DNA of 64,000 nt from Natroniella sulfidigena (lineage in GTDB: Bacteria; Bacillota; Halanaerobiia; Halobacteroidales; Halobacteroidaceae): NCBI RefSeq assembly GCF_023223645.1, contig NZ_JALKBY010000002.1, positions 186,001 through 250,000 of the forward strand, read 5' to 3'. Both the position numbers and the translations under genes were made by a program. Below the pieces are notes generated by a model, which saw nothing but the letters and a program-made list of their open reading frames with translations, was not told the DNA's origin and ran no database searches. This document shows, one piece after another, positions 26,900-37,930 of the stretch. Position 1 is the first letter of the stretch, and every line of letters starts with the position of its first letter.

Positions 26900-27184
26900 C
26901 TATTTAAGCGATGTAGACCTCTCAGTATGCTGACTGTGAGCTCTAAAAGTTCTTGTTGGAGCAAACTCTCCTAATTTATGTCCAACCATCTCTTCAGTAA
27001 TATATACCGGAACATGCTTCCGTCCATCATAAACAGCGATTGTATGTCCTACCATCTGTGGAAAGACAGTCGAACTTCTTGACCAAGTCTTAATAACCTT
27101 TTTATCTCCAGTTTCATTCATCTTCTCAATCTTAGCTAACAACTTCTTATCTACGAATGGTCCTTTTTTTAATGAACGACCCAA
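26900..27184 (-). CDS. rpsS: 30S ribosomal protein S19
   Basis: 94 residues: [54 protein letters not shown]. It forms a head complex with S13. Between rplB and rplV. Confidence 0.97.
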   Translation of the reverse strand: MGRSLKKGPFVDKKLLAKIEKMNETGDKKVIKTWSRSSTVFPQMVGHTIAVYDGRKHVPVYITEEMVGHKLGEFAPTRTFRAHSQHTERSTSLK

Positions 27185-27206
27185 TTTATTATGTCCCCCT
27201 CTCTAA

Positions 27207-28049
27207 TTACTTTCTTCTTTTCTTCTTAGCATGACGACTTCTAACAATCATCTTATCAGATGATTTAGGCTTACGAGTTTTCTTTCCAATAGTAGGTTGT
27301 CCCCAAGGTGTTACCGGCTGTCGACCAGCAGGCTTCTTACCTTCTCCACCACCATGTGGATGATCATGTGGGTTCATTGCTGTACCACGAACACTAGGTC
27401 TTCTTCCTAACCAACGGCTCTTACCAGCTTTACCAATAGTAATATTTTCATGCTCAATATTTCCTACTTGACCAATCGTTGCTTTACAATTAAGGTTGAT
27501 CAACCTTACCTCTCCAGATGGTAGTTGAATATGAGCATACTTATCTTCCTTAGCCATAATTTGAGCTTGAGCACCAGCAGAACGAACCATCTGGCCACCT
27601 TTTCCAGGCTTCATTTCAATATTATGGACTATAGTACCTACTGGAATATCTTCTAAAGGTAAAGCATTTCCTACCTTAATATCTGCTTCTGAACCAGAAA
27701 GAACTTGATCTCCCACTTCTAATCCTTTTGGAGCAATAATATACCTTTTTTCTCCATCAACATAATGCAATAAAGCAATCCGAGCAGAACGATTAGGATC
27801 ATACTCAATTGTAGCTACTTTTGCTGGAACGCCATCTTTATCTCTTTTAAAATCAATTATTCTATACATTCTTTTATGTCCGCCACCACGATGTCGAACA
27901 GTAATTCGACCATTAGCATTTCGCCCACCAGTCTTTTTAAGTGGCTTAAGTAGAGATCTTTCTGGCTTATCAGTTGTGACATCTTCAAAACTATCGATCG
28001 TCATATATCTCCGCACCGGCGTAGTCGGCTTAAATTTCTTAATTGACAT
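27207..28049 (-). CDS. rplB: 50S ribosomal protein L2
   Basis: 280 residues. The family signature near the C-terminus, [17 protein letters not shown], contains the histidine linked to peptidyl transfer. [19 protein letters not shown] and [19 protein letters not shown] open the protein. Primary 23S binder. Between rplW and rpsS. Confidence 0.97.
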   Translation of the reverse strand: MSIKKFKPTTPVRRYMTIDSFEDVTTDKPERSLLKPLKKTGGRNANGRITVRHRGGGHKRMYRIIDFKRDKDGVPAKVATIEYDPNRSARIALLHYVDGEKRYIIAPKGLEVGDQVLSGSEADIKVGNALPLEDIPVGTIVHNIEMKPGKGGQMVRSAGAQAQIMAKEDKYAHIQLPSGEVRLINLNCKATIGQVGNIEHENITIGKAGKSRWLGRRPSVRGTAMNPHDHPHGGGEGKKPAGRQPVTPWGQPTIGKKTRKPKSSDKMIVRSRHAKKKRRK

Positions 28050-28074
28050 TCTATTTCCCTCCTCTTCTTAAAAA

Positions 28075-28365
28075 TTATATACCTTCAAAAATATCAATTC
28101 TATTATCTTCAGCTAATTTAACTCTAGCTTTCTTCCACTCAGCAGTTCTTCCTTCATGGTGACCCATTCTTCTTTTCTTCCCAGGCATTCGATTAGTAGT
28201 TACTTTTTCAACCTTAACATCAAAAATTTCTTCAATTGCTTTCTTTATTTCAGTCTTATTAGCTTTAAGTTGAACTTTAAAAGTATACCAGTTCGTTTCT
28301 TCCATATCCATCATACTTCTTTCAGAAATATGAGGCGCAATAATAACATCTCTAAGATTTTTCAT
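28075..28365 (-). CDS. rplW: 50S ribosomal protein L23
   Basis: 96 residues: RDVIIAPHISERSM, FKVQLKANKTEIKKAIEEIF, VKVEKVTTNRMPGKKRR. It sits at the tunnel exit as the main docking site of trigger factor and SRP. Its start overlaps the rplD stop by one base. Confidence 0.96.
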   Translation of the reverse strand: MKNLRDVIIAPHISERSMMDMEETNWYTFKVQLKANKTEIKKAIEEIFDVKVEKVTTNRMPGKKRRMGHHEGRTAEWKKARVKLAEDNRIDIFEGI

Positions 28366-28991
28366 TAGATCAGCACCTCCTCAACTTGGGCAATTGCTTT
28401 TTCAGTCATTACCAACTTATCACTATTTAAAACATCATAAACAGTTACCCTATCTGCTGTAACAACTCTTACCCCTGGAATATTCCGAGCAGATTTATAT
28501 ACATTATCATCTCTACCTTCAATTACAATCAATACTTTCTTATCTTTTGCTTCTAAATTATCTAGAACAGATACCATCTGTTTAGTTTTAGGAGCTGTAA
28601 AGTTGAACTCATCAATAACAATCAAATCATCTTCTGTTACTTTTGCTGTTAAAGCAGACTTGACTGCCAGCTTCTTAACTTTCTTAGGAATCTTCTTCTT
28701 ATAACTGCGTGGTTGCGGGCCAAAAGTAGTTCCACCACCAACCCAGATTGGAGAACGAATACTCCCATGACGAGCACGTCCAGTTCCTTTCTGTCTCCAT
28801 GGCTTACGACCACCACCACTGACTTCTCCTCGCGTCTTAGTTTTAGCCGTTCCAGCTCTCTTAGCAGCTAATTGAGCAGTAACTGCTTGATGAACTGCAG
28901 ACTCATTAATTTCTATATCAAATACTTCTTGGTTTGCGTTAACATTGCCTGTTTCTTGTCCTTCTGTATTGCGCACCGTTAGTTCTGGCAT
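28365..28991 (-). CDS. rplD: 50S ribosomal protein L4
   Basis: 208 residues, with the extended loop GGRKPWRQKGTGRARHGSIR that reaches the exit tunnel. In E. coli L4 also represses the S10 operon; whether that occurs here is unknown. Between rplC and rplW. Confidence 0.97.
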   Translation of the reverse strand: MPELTVRNTEGQETGNVNANQEVFDIEINESAVHQAVTAQLAAKRAGTAKTKTRGEVSGGGRKPWRQKGTGRARHGSIRSPIWVGGGTTFGPQPRSYKKKIPKKVKKLAVKSALTAKVTEDDLIVIDEFNFTAPKTKQMVSVLDNLEAKDKKVLIVIEGRDDNVYKSARNIPGVRVVTADRVTVYDVLNSDKLVMTEKAIAQVEEVLI

Positions 28992-29014
28992 CTTTTTTCC
29001 TCCTTCCTACAAAC

Positions 29015-29641
29015 TTATTTAACAGTTTCTTTAATAGTCAATAATCCTTTTTTCGGGCCAGGTACAGCACCCTTAATCAATAATAAGTTCTTCTCAGAAT
29101 CAACTTTTACAATATCTAAGTTTTGAACAGTAACCTTGTCACGTCCCATTCGACCTGGCATCTTCTTTCCTTTAAATACTCGTGCCGGATCAGAACCAGC
29201 ACCAATAGCACCAGGTAATCTATAATTTCGTGAACCGTGAGTCTTTGGCCCAGTTCTAAAGTTCCATCTCTTTACTGTTCCAGCAAATCCTTTCCCTTTA
29301 GAAGTACCTGTTACATCTACTTTATCTCCTTCAGAAAATGTATCTGCAGTAATTTCATCTCCTGGTTCTAAGTCTTTAACTCCAGCAATTCTAAATTCTT
29401 TGACGTATCTTTTAGGAGCGATTCCATACTTTTCAAAATGTCCTTGTAATGGTTTGTTTACTCTTGTTTCCTTAGCATCTTCAAAACCAAGCTGTATAGA
29501 ATTATATCCATCAATTTCTTCACTCTTCTTTTGCACTATAGTACAAGGTCCAGCTTTGACAACAGTAACCGGTACCATTTCTCCTTCTTCGTTAAATACT
29601 TGAGTCATACCAACTTTTTTACCTAAAATACCTTTCATCAT
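29015..29641 (-). CDS. rplC: 50S ribosomal protein L3
   Basis: 208 residues. It begins [19 protein letters not shown], has the central [15 protein letters not shown] signature and the [19 protein letters not shown] end. It helps start large-subunit assembly and shapes the peptidyl transferase center. Two adjacent ATGs (29641 and 29638) are possible starts after GGAGGTG. Confidence 0.97.
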   Translation of the reverse strand: MMKGILGKKVGMTQVFNEEGEMVPVTVVKAGPCTIVQKKSEEIDGYNSIQLGFEDAKETRVNKPLQGHFEKYGIAPKRYVKEFRIAGVKDLEPGDEITADTFSEGDKVDVTGTSKGKGFAGTVKRWNFRTGPKTHGSRNYRLPGAIGAGSDPARVFKGKKMPGRMGRDKVTVQNLDIVKVDSEKNLLLIKGAVPGPKKGLLTIKETVK

Positions 29642-29668
29642 TTTGCACCTCCTTACCCAACATCCAAT

Positions 29669-29986
29669 TTATAATTTAATTTCAATATCGACACCCGCTG
29701 GTAAATCTAACCTCATTAAAGAGTCAACAGTCTTAGGCGTTGGTTCTTTAATATCAATTAATCGTTTATGAGTTCTCATCTCAAATTGCTCTCTAGCTTT
29801 ACTATTTACATGAGGTGAACGCAAAATAGTAAACACCTCTTTTTTAGTAGGCAATGGTACTGGTCCAGAAACTTCAGCACCAGTTTTTTTAGCAGTCTCA
29901 ACAATCTTACTTGCTGAATTATCTAGCAATTGATGTTCATATGCTTTTAATCTAATTCTAATTTTTTCTCTAGCCTGTCCAGCCAT
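29669..29986 (-). CDS. rpsJ: 30S ribosomal protein S10 (NusE)
   Basis: 105 residues: [52 protein letters not shown]. It is both a ribosomal head protein and the NusE partner of NusB in antitermination. It follows tuf, with an intrinsic terminator in the gap. Confidence 0.97.
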   Translation of the reverse strand: MAGQAREKIRIRLKAYEHQLLDNSASKIVETAKKTGAEVSGPVPLPTKKEVFTILRSPHVNSKAREQFEMRTHKRLIDIKEPTPKTVDSLMRLDLPAGVDIEIKL

Positions 29987-30025
29987 ATTAATTCCACCTC
30001 CAAATAACGTTTAGTAAGCAGAAAA

Positions 30026-30058
30026 AAGATGAGGAGGAACTGTCACTCCTCATTCCCT
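30026..30058 (-). terminator. Terminator between tuf and rpsJ
   Basis: Minus strand AATGAGGAGT and CCTCCTCATC can form an 8-bp stem followed by TTTTTTC. It lies inside an otherwise continuous series of genes with no promoter visible behind it, so it probably attenuates the S10-spc genes relative to tuf. Confidence 0.65.
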
Positions 30059-30069
30059 TTCCTATTTAT

Positions 30070-31254
30070 TTATTCAATAATTTCAGTAACAACTCCAGCA
30101 CCAACAGTCTTTCCACCTTCTCTAATTGCAAATCGAACTCCTTCATCCATTGCAATTGGAGAGATTAATTTTCCTACCATCTCGATATTATCTCCTGGCA
30201 TTACCATATCTACACCTTCTGGTAAGTCAATTGTTCCTGTTACATCTGTAGTTCTGAAGTAAAATTGTGGCTTATATCCATCAAAGAATGGAGTATGTCT
30301 TCCTCCCTCATCCTTACTTAAAACATAAACCTCTGCTTTAAATTGAGTATGTGGAGTAATACTTCCTGGCTCTGCTAATACCTGCCCACGCTCAATATCT
30401 TCTCTATTTACACCTCTTAACAATGCTCCAATGTTATCTCCTGCTTGTGCTTCATCCATCATCTTTCTAAACATCTCAATTCCTGTTACTACTGTAGTTT
30501 CTGTATCTTTAATTCCTACTATCTCTACTTCATCATTTACTTCTACAATTCCGCTTTCTACACGACCTGTGGCTACTGTTCCACGCCCTGTAATACTGAA
30601 TACATCCTCTACTGGCATTAAGAACTCTTTATCTGTATCTCTTTCTGGAGTTGGAATATAATCATCAATTGCATCCATTAACTCCATAACATTATCTGCC
30701 CATTCTCCAGTTGGCTCTTCTAATGCTTTTAATGCTGATCCTACTACTATTGGAGCTTCATCTCCATCAAAATCATACTCATTAAGTAATTCTCTTACTT
30801 CCATCTCTACTAATTCGATTAACTCTTCATCGTCTACCATATCTGCTTTATTTAAGAATACTACAATTCGTGGTACTCCTACCTGTCGTGCTAGTAATAA
30901 GTGCTCTCTTGTTTGAGGCATTGGACCATCTGCTGCTGATACAATTAAAACTGCACCATCCATCTGTGCTGCCCCTGTAATCATATTCTTAACATAGTCA
31001 GCATGTCCTGGACAATCAACGTGAGCATAGTGTCTATTTGCTGTTTCATACTCTACGTGAGATGTTGCTATTGTAATTCCTCTTTCCTTTTCTTCTGGTG
31101 CATTATCAATATCCTCAAAATTTGATGAACCTTCGTCACCTTTTGCTAATACCTTTGTAATAGCAGCTGTTGTTGTTGTCTTCCCATGGTCTACGTGACC
31201 AATTGTACCAATGTTAACATGAGGTTTCGTTCTTTCAAACTTTTCTTTTGCCAT
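30070..31254 (-). CDS. tuf: Elongation factor Tu, copy 1
   Basis: 394 residues. GTP-binding motifs: [24 protein letters not shown]. It delivers aminoacyl-tRNA to the ribosome. It follows fusA in the str operon. A second copy at 45121-46305 differs at only four residues (R/K, A/S, V/I, D/E). Confidence 0.98.
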   Translation of the reverse strand: MAKEKFERTKPHVNIGTIGHVDHGKTTTTAAITKVLAKGDEGSSNFEDIDNAPEEKERGITIATSHVEYETANRHYAHVDCPGHADYVKNMITGAAQMDGAVLIVSAADGPMPQTREHLLLARQVGVPRIVVFLNKADMVDDEELIELVEMEVRELLNEYDFDGDEAPIVVGSALKALEEPTGEWADNVMELMDAIDDYIPTPERDTDKEFLMPVEDVFSITGRGTVATGRVESGIVEVNDEVEIVGIKDTETTVVTGIEMFRKMMDEAQAGDNIGALLRGVNREDIERGQVLAEPGSITPHTQFKAEVYVLSKDEGGRHTPFFDGYKPQFYFRTTDVTGTIDLPEGVDMVMPGDNIEMVGKLISPIAMDEGVRFAIREGGKTVGAGVVTEIIE

Positions 31255-31282
31255 TTTTATTCCCCCTTAATTTAAAGTGTTA

Positions 31283-33352
31283 TTAAGCTTTCTCCATAAT
31301 TTCTTTAGCAATATTTTTAGGTACTTCATCATAATGATCCATCTGCATTACATACTGAGCACGACCTTGTGTATTAGAACGAAGATCAGTTGCATACCCA
31401 AACATTTCAGATAATGGAACATATGCCCTAATTATTCGTGCATTACCTCGTTGTTCCATACCTTCAACTTGCCCTCGGCGAGAATTAAGGTCTCCAATTA
31501 CATCTCCCATATATTCTTCAGGAGTCGTAACCTCAACTGCCATAATTGGTTCTAATAGTACAGGATTTGCTCTGTGTGAACCTTCTCTAATTGCCATAGA
31601 ACCTGCAATTTTAAAGGCCATTTCAGAAGAGTCAACTTCGTGATATGAACCATCATTTAAAGAAACCTTAACATCAACTACTGGGTAGTTAGCTATAATA
31701 CCATTTTCTAAAGCTTCTCTAACTCCCTCTTCAACAGAACCGATATAATCTCTTGGAACAACTCCACCAACAATATTATCCTCAAACTCAAATCCTTCTC
31801 CAGCTTCTAATGGTTCAATTTCCATAATTACATGACCATACTGACCACGACCACCAGATTGTCGGATAAACTTACCTTCAATTTCAGCTTTCTTAGTAAT
31901 AGTCTCACGATAAGCAACCTGAGGTTCACCAATATTAGCTTCAACATTGAACTCTCTTGTCAATCGATCAATAATTACCTCTAGGTGTAACTCACCCATA
32001 CCCGAGATAATTGTTTGTCCAGTTTCTTCATCAGTTCTAACATTAAATGTTGGATCCTCTTCAGCTAATTTTTGTAGTGCTTCCCCTAACTTATCACTAT
32101 CTTTTTGCGTTTTAGGTTCAATAGCTACATCAATAACTGTCTCAGGAAATTCCATAGATTCTAAAATGATTGGTTCATCCGCTGTACATAATGTATCTCC
32201 TGTTGCGGTATTTTTAAGCCCTACTGCTGCAGCTAAATCTCCAGCAAAGACCTCTTCTCTTTCTTCTCTCTTATTGGCATGCATCTGCAAGATTCTACCA
32301 ACACGTTCTTTTTCATCTTTCGTTGAATTATAAACGTAAGAACCAGCTTCTAAAATTCCAGAATAAACTCTAAAGAAAGCTAATTTACCTACATAAGGAT
32401 CAGTCATAATCTTAAATGCCAATGCTGAAAATGGAGCATCATCATCAGCTTCTCGAGTAATTTCCTCCTCTGTCTTAGGCTCTAATCCTGTAACAGGTGG
32501 AATATCAATTGGTGCAGGTAAATAATCAACAATTGCATCCAATAAAGGCTGAATTCCTTTATTCTTTAAAGCAGTACCACAAAATACAGGAGTAAATTCA
32601 TTATCAATAGTTCCTTTTCGAATAGCTGCTTTAATTTCTTCAACTGTAATTTCTTCACCTTCTAAATACTTCATCATAAGTTCTTCATCTAAATCTGCTA
32701 ATTTTTCAATTAATAACTCATGATATTCTTCAGCTTTTTCTTGTAAATCATCAGGAATCTCTCTTTCAACATAGTCAACTCCAAGTTCGTCTTCATAAAC
32801 AATTGCTTTCATCTCTACTAAATCAATAGAACCTTGGTAGTTTTCTTCTTTCCCAATAGGAAGCTGAAGAGCAACCGGATTAGCAGCAATTCTTTCTTCC
32901 ATCATATCTAATACATTATAAAAATCTGCTCCAGTTCTATCCATCTTATTAACAAAAGCAATTCGAGGTACATTATATTTATCAGCTTGACGCCAAACTG
33001 TTTCAGATTGTGGCTCAACTCCTCCTACTGAACAAAAGACACCAACTGCTCCATCTAATACTCTTAAAGATCTCTCTACCTCAACAGTAAAGTCCACGTG
33101 TCCAGGCGTATCTATAATGTTAATTCTATGATCATTCCACTGACAAGTTGTTGCTGCAGAAGTAATTGTAATTCCACGTTCTTTCTCTTGCTCCATCCAA
33201 TCCATCTGAGAAGCTCCATCATGTGTCTCTCCAATCTTATGCACACGACCGGTATAGAATAAAATTCTTTCCGTAGCTGTCGTCTTCCCAGCATCAATAT
33301 GTGCCATAATCCCAATATTCCTAGTCATTTCTAATGAAAACTGTCTAGGCAC
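31283..33352 (-). CDS. fusA: Elongation factor G
   Basis: 689 residues. GTPase motifs: [27 protein letters not shown]. Domain IV includes [12 protein letters not shown] in the form [18 protein letters not shown]. It drives translocation and ribosome recycling. The start is GTG at 33352, seven bases after GGAAGGTG. Str operon between rpsG and tuf. Confidence 0.98.
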   Translation of the reverse strand: MPRQFSLEMTRNIGIMAHIDAGKTTATERILFYTGRVHKIGETHDGASQMDWMEQEKERGITITSAATTCQWNDHRINIIDTPGHVDFTVEVERSLRVLDGAVGVFCSVGGVEPQSETVWRQADKYNVPRIAFVNKMDRTGADFYNVLDMMEERIAANPVALQLPIGKEENYQGSIDLVEMKAIVYEDELGVDYVEREIPDDLQEKAEEYHELLIEKLADLDEELMMKYLEGEEITVEEIKAAIRKGTIDNEFTPVFCGTALKNKGIQPLLDAIVDYLPAPIDIPPVTGLEPKTEEEITREADDDAPFSALAFKIMTDPYVGKLAFFRVYSGILEAGSYVYNSTKDEKERVGRILQMHANKREEREEVFAGDLAAAVGLKNTATGDTLCTADEPIILESMEFPETVIDVAIEPKTQKDSDKLGEALQKLAEEDPTFNVRTDEETGQTIISGMGELHLEVIIDRLTREFNVEANIGEPQVAYRETITKKAEIEGKFIRQSGGRGQYGHVIMEIEPLEAGEGFEFEDNIVGGVVPRDYIGSVEEGVREALENGIIANYPVVDVKVSLNDGSYHEVDSSEMAFKIAGSMAIREGSHRANPVLLEPIMAVEVTTPEEYMGDVIGDLNSRRGQVEGMEQRGNARIIRAYVPLSEMFGYATDLRSNTQGRAQYVMQMDHYDEVPKNIAKEIMEKA

Positions 33353-33379
33353 TATCCAACACCTTCCTTTACTCTTTGA

Positions 33380-33850
33380 TTACCATCTATAATGTGCAAA
33401 AGCTTTATTTGCTTCAGCCATTCGATGTACTTCTTCTTTCTTTCTTACTGCTCCACCCTCTTCATTATAAGCATCAATAATTTCATTAGTGAACCTTTCA
33501 ACCATTTTTCTCTCATTTCTCGCTCTAGCTGCATTAATAATCCAACGCATTCCTAAAGTCAAGCGCCGGTTATTATCAACTTCTATAGGTACTTGATAGT
33601 TTGCTCCACCAACACGACGAGTCCTAATTTCCAAAACAGGCATTACATTATTCAATGCTTCTTTTAAAACTTCTTTAGCATCTTCACCTGTCTTTTCTGT
33701 AATCAATTCCATAGCATCGTAAAAAATATTTTCAGCTAAGCTCTTCTTCCCATCAATCATAATTTTATTAATAAACCGACTTACCAGTTTGCTATTATAT
33801 ACTGGATCAGGATCAACTTCTCTCCGTTGAGCTCTGTTTTTTCTTGACAT
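33380..33850 (-). CDS. rpsG: 30S ribosomal protein S7
   Basis: 156 residues, starting [20 protein letters not shown], with [16 protein letters not shown] seen as [20 protein letters not shown] and the C-terminal [17 protein letters not shown]. Primary binder of the 16S 3' domain. Between rpsL and fusA. Confidence 0.97.
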   Translation of the reverse strand: MSRKNRAQRREVDPDPVYNSKLVSRFINKIMIDGKKSLAENIFYDAMELITEKTGEDAKEVLKEALNNVMPVLEIRTRRVGGANYQVPIEVDNNRRLTLGMRWIINAARARNERKMVERFTNEIIDAYNEEGGAVRKKEEVHRMAEANKAFAHYRW

Positions 33851-33893
33851 CTTTATCCCCCCTTTTTTTAATCTATTATTACTTTTAAGCTAA

Positions 33894-34262
33894 TTACGGC
33901 TTCTTAACACCATATTTAGAACGACCTTTTCTTCTATCTTCAACTCCAGCAGTATCTAATGCTCCACGCACTATTGTATATCTAACTCCTGGCAAATCTT
34001 TAACACGTCCACCCCTTACTAAAACTACAGAGTGTTCTTGTAAATTATGACCAATTCCCGGAATATAAGCTGTAACTTCCTTACCATTAGTTAACCTAAC
34101 ACGTGCTACTTTTCTTAAAGCAGAATTAGGTTTTTTAGGAGTTGCAGTATATACTCTGGTACAAACCCCTCTTTTTTGAGGTGCTCCTTCTAAAGCTCTA
34201 GCCCCTTTTTTCTTTTTAACCTTATTTCTTCCTTTGCGAATAAGTTGATTTATTGTTGGCAT
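33894..34262 (-). CDS. rpsL: 30S ribosomal protein S12
   Basis: 122 residues. [17 protein letters not shown] contains the lysine at which streptomycin resistance arises elsewhere, here unmutated. [26 protein letters not shown] is present in pieces as expected. First gene of the str operon with a strong promoter. The L7Ae-type gene usually found between rpoC and rpsL in Bacillus is not present. Confidence 0.97.
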   Translation of the reverse strand: MPTINQLIRKGRNKVKKKKGARALEGAPQKRGVCTRVYTATPKKPNSALRKVARVRLTNGKEVTAYIPGIGHNLQEHSVVLVRGGRVKDLPGVRYTIVRGALDTAGVEDRRKGRSKYGVKKP

Positions 34263-34386
34263 TACAAAACACCTCCTTCCATTTTTTAATAAAAACCAAC
34301 TAACTATCTTACACTTTATTTCATTGCAATTTAAGTAATTTATAAAATCATAATCTGTTACCTACTGATTCATAACACACTTACGT

Positions 34387-34415
34387 ATTTTAACACTTTG
34401 TTTGCTACCTGTCAA
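34387..34415 (-). promoter_or_regulatory. Promoter of the str operon (rpsL)
   Basis: Minus strand TTGACA (34410-34415), 17-bp spacer, TAAAAT (34387-34392), between rpoC and rpsL, leaving a leader of about 115 nt. Confidence 0.85.
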
Positions 34416-34431
34416 CCTTTTTCTAGTTTTT

Positions 34432-37400
34432 TTACTCTTTTACAACTTCAGCATCAACATCATGATATCTTTTCATACCAGTTCCTGCTGGAATTAATTG
34501 TCCAATAATCACATTCTCCTTCAATCCTAATAAGTTATCATTTTTCCCTTCTAAGGAAGCTTCAGTTAAAACTCTAGTTGTTTCCTGGAAAGAAGCAGCG
34601 GATAAAAAGCTATCCGTTGATAAAGAAGCTTTTGTAATTCCTAACAGCTCTGGTTTAGCAGTAGCAGGTTCTTTTCCATTAGCTATTGCTTCTTCGTTAA
34701 TTTTTTCAAATTCAAAGATATCTACTAAATTACCAGGTAACAAATCAGTCTCACCAGACTCTTTAACTACAACCTTGCTTAACATTTGCCTGATAATAAC
34801 TTCTATATGCTTATCATTAATTTCAACACCTTGAGAACGATAAACACTTTGCACTTCTCTTAATAGGTATTTTTGTACATCTCGTCTACCTCTAATTGTT
34901 AAAATATCTTCTGGATCTAATGGACCTTTGGTCAATTTATCACCAGCTGTAACATACTCTTTATCTTTAACCTTAATTTCAGAACCATAAGGTAGTTGGT
35001 AAGTCTTTTGTCTACCTTCTTCAGTCTTAATTACTGCTTTATAAGAGTTGCTTTTTTCAACTAAGTTTACTTGCCCATCTAACTCCGTTACAACTGCCTG
35101 TCCCTTTGGACTTCGAGCTTCAAATAACTCTTCAACTCTTGGTAGACCCTGCGTAATATCATCCCCAGCAACACCACCAGTATGGAATGTTCTCATTGTC
35201 AGCTGTGTTCCAGGCTCTCCAATAGATTGAGCAGCCATAATTCCAACTGCTTCTCCTACATTAACCAACTTACGATCAGCAAGATTACGACCATAACACT
35301 CTTGGCAAACTCCATGTTTCGTTCGACAAGTTAGAACTGTTTTGATTTCTACTGCTTCAATCCCTGCTCTTTCAATTTCAGCAATTGCTTCTTCATCAAT
35401 CATTTCGCCTTCTGAAACTATAACTTGCTCTGTTTCAGGATCAATAATATCAACAGAAGCTATTCGACCTAAAACCCTTTCACTTAATGGTTCAATAATC
35501 TCTCCATCTTCTCTAATTGCCTCTAATAATAGGCCTTCATCTGTACCACAGTCTCTTTCTCTAACAATTACATCTTGAGAAACATCAACCAATCTTCTAG
35601 TTAGATAACCAGAATCTGCCGTTCTCAATGCCGTATCGGCCAATCCTTTTCTTGCTCCGTGAGTAGAAATAAAATACTCTAAAACTGTTAAGCCTTCTCT
35701 AAAGGAAGTTTTAATCGGCATATCAATAATTCGACCAGAAGGGTCAGCCATTAACCCACGCATTCCACCTAACTGAGTAATCTGTGATTTATTACCACGA
35801 GCACCTGAGGTAGCCATCATATAAATTGGATTGAATTCACCTAAATTATCAATCAAGGCTTCAGTAACTCTATCTTTAGCTTTACCCCAAATACTAATTA
35901 CTCGTTGATATCTTTCTCTTTCAGTGATCAAACCACGACGATATTGTTGCTCAACTTTACTAACTTTTTCTTCAGATTCTTCTAAAATATCATATTTCTT
36001 ATCCGGAATATCAACATCAGTTACACCTATTGTAATTCCAGATTTTGTTGCATATTTGAAAGTTAAGTTTTTAACGGCATCTAAAATATCAGCCGTCTGA
36101 TTTGACCCTAACTTCTTATAACTTTCAGTAATCAAATCCCCCAGCTCACCTTTATCAAAGACCTTATTGTAAAATGGAAGTTTTTCAGGTAGTACATCAT
36201 TAAAAATTACTCGACCTACACTAGTCTCTATCCATTCTCCATTATCCAGTCTATACTTGATTTCAGTCTGAAGTTCAACTTTATCATTCTCATAAGCTTT
36301 GATTACATCAGCTGCTGAACCAAAAAACTTACCTTCTCCTGTAGCACCTTCCTTGGTAATTGTTAAATAATAAGCACCTAGTACCATATCCTGAGAAGGA
36401 ACAGCAATTGCTTCCCCATCCGCTGGAGATAACAAGTTATAAGTAGACAACATCAATAATCTAGCTTCTGCTTGAGCTTCAGCTGATAATGGAACATGAA
36501 CTGCCATTTGATCACCATCAAAGTCAGCATTATAAGCTGGACAGACTAAAGGATGAATTTTAATTGCTTTCCCTTCTACTAAGATCGGCTCAAAAGCCTG
36601 AATACCTAATCTATGAAGCGTAGGAGCACGATTTAGCATTACAGGGTGTTCTTTAATTACTTCTTCTAAGATATCCCAAACTTCTTCATCTAATTTCTCA
36701 ACCATACCTTTAGCACTTTTGATATTATGGGCCAATTCTTTATCAACCAATCTCTTCATTACAAAAGGTTTAAATAACTCCAACGCCATCTTCTTTGGTA
36801 AACCACATTGATCTAATCTTAAGTCCGGGCCAACAACAATTACAGAACGCCCAGAATAATCAACACGTTTTCCTAAAAGATTTTGACGGAAACGACCTTG
36901 CTTCCCTTTCAGCATATCACTTAAAGATTTTAATGGTCTATTTCCTGCACCAGTAACCGGTCTTCCTCGTCGACCATTATCAATCAAAGCATCTACAGCT
37001 TCTTGTAACATTCTCTTCTCATTACGGATAATAATATTTGGTGCACCAAGATCTAATAACCTCTTCAATCGATTATTACGATTGATAACCCTACGATAAA
37101 GATCATTTAAATCTGAAGTTGCAAATCTTCCTCCATCAAGTTGAACCATAGGTCTTAGTTCTGGAGGGATAACAGGAATAACATCTAAAATCATCCATTC
37201 TGGGTTATTACCAGATGTTCTCAACCCTTCTAGCACCTTTAATCTACGTACTATCCGCTTACGCCTTTGGCCAGATACTTCCTTAGCTTCTTGAGTTAAT
37301 TTTTTAACCTCTTCATCTAAGTCCATTTCTCGCAAAATTTCTTTAATAGCTTCAGCACCCATACCTGCTTTAAATTCTTTACCATACTTCATTTTAGCTT

Positions 37401-37869
37401 CTCGATATTCATTTTCTGTTAGTAATTGCTTTTCACTTAGCGGTGTATCTCCAGGTTCAATTACAATATAAGAAACAAAATAAAGTACTTTTTCTAAAGA
37501 ACGCGGTGACATATCCATAACCAACCCTAAACGACTAGGAATCCCTTTAAAGAACCAAATATGGGAAACTGGTGCTGCTAGTTCAATATGTCCCATTCTT
37601 TCTCTTCTTACTTTAGAACGTGTAACCTCAACACCACAGCGGTCACAGACAACCCCTTTATAACGAACTCGCTTATACTTCCCACAATGACACTCCCAAT
37701 CTTTAGTTGGCCCAAAGATTTTTTCACAAAAAAGTCCTTCCTTCTCCGGTTTCAAAGTTCGATAATTAATCGTTTCTGGTTTCTTTACCTCACCACTAGA
37801 CCAGGAACGAATTTTTTCCGGTGAAGCTAAACCTATTTTCATTGAATCAAAGTTATTGACATTAAACAA
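34432..37869 (-). CDS. rpoC: RNA polymerase subunit beta-prime
   Basis: 1145 residues from a TTG at 37869, seven bases after GGGGGAG, giving the usual beginning [24 protein letters not shown] at 37875 is closer to the Shine-Dalgarno and less likely. The N-terminal zinc site is CHCGK and CDRCG near residue 60-80. The catalytic magnesium motif NADFDGDQ and the second zinc-type cysteines [11 protein letters not shown] near the C-terminal part are intact. It forms the active-site half of RNA polymerase with RpoB, which ends 62 bases upstream. Confidence 0.98.
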   Translation of the reverse strand: MFNVNNFDSMKIGLASPEKIRSWSSGEVKKPETINYRTLKPEKEGLFCEKIFGPTKDWECHCGKYKRVRYKGVVCDRCGVEVTRSKVRRERMGHIELAAPVSHIWFFKGIPSRLGLVMDMSPRSLEKVLYFVSYIVIEPGDTPLSEKQLLTENEYREAKMKYGKEFKAGMGAEAIKEILREMDLDEEVKKLTQEAKEVSGQRRKRIVRRLKVLEGLRTSGNNPEWMILDVIPVIPPELRPMVQLDGGRFATSDLNDLYRRVINRNNRLKRLLDLGAPNIIIRNEKRMLQEAVDALIDNGRRGRPVTGAGNRPLKSLSDMLKGKQGRFRQNLLGKRVDYSGRSVIVVGPDLRLDQCGLPKKMALELFKPFVMKRLVDKELAHNIKSAKGMVEKLDEEVWDILEEVIKEHPVMLNRAPTLHRLGIQAFEPILVEGKAIKIHPLVCPAYNADFDGDQMAVHVPLSAEAQAEARLLMLSTYNLLSPADGEAIAVPSQDMVLGAYYLTITKEGATGEGKFFGSAADVIKAYENDKVELQTEIKYRLDNGEWIETSVGRVIFNDVLPEKLPFYNKVFDKGELGDLITESYKKLGSNQTADILDAVKNLTFKYATKSGITIGVTDVDIPDKKYDILEESEEKVSKVEQQYRRGLITERERYQRVISIWGKAKDRVTEALIDNLGEFNPIYMMATSGARGNKSQITQLGGMRGLMADPSGRIIDMPIKTSFREGLTVLEYFISTHGARKGLADTALRTADSGYLTRRLVDVSQDVIVRERDCGTDEGLLLEAIREDGEIIEPLSERVLGRIASVDIIDPETEQVIVSEGEMIDEEAIAEIERAGIEAVEIKTVLTCRTKHGVCQECYGRNLADRKLVNVGEAVGIMAAQSIGEPGTQLTMRTFHTGGVAGDDITQGLPRVEELFEARSPKGQAVVTELDGQVNLVEKSNSYKAVIKTEEGRQKTYQLPYGSEIKVKDKEYVTAGDKLTKGPLDPEDILTIRGRRDVQKYLLREVQSVYRSQGVEINDKHIEVIIRQMLSKVVVKESGETDLLPGNLVDIFEFEKINEEAIANGKEPATAKPELLGITKASLSTDSFLSAASFQETTRVLTEASLEGKNDNLLGLKENVIIGQLIPAGTGMKRYHDVDAEVVKE

Positions 37870-37930
37870 GGGCACACTCCCCCTTCTTTAGTTTAATTTT
37901 CAAGTTTAAACTAATAACTTTTTTTCTCAA

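Noticed and set aside
34263-34431. L7Ae-type gene between rpoC and rpsL
   Set aside because: The gap is 169 bases, filled by the str promoter and leader, with no fitting frame.
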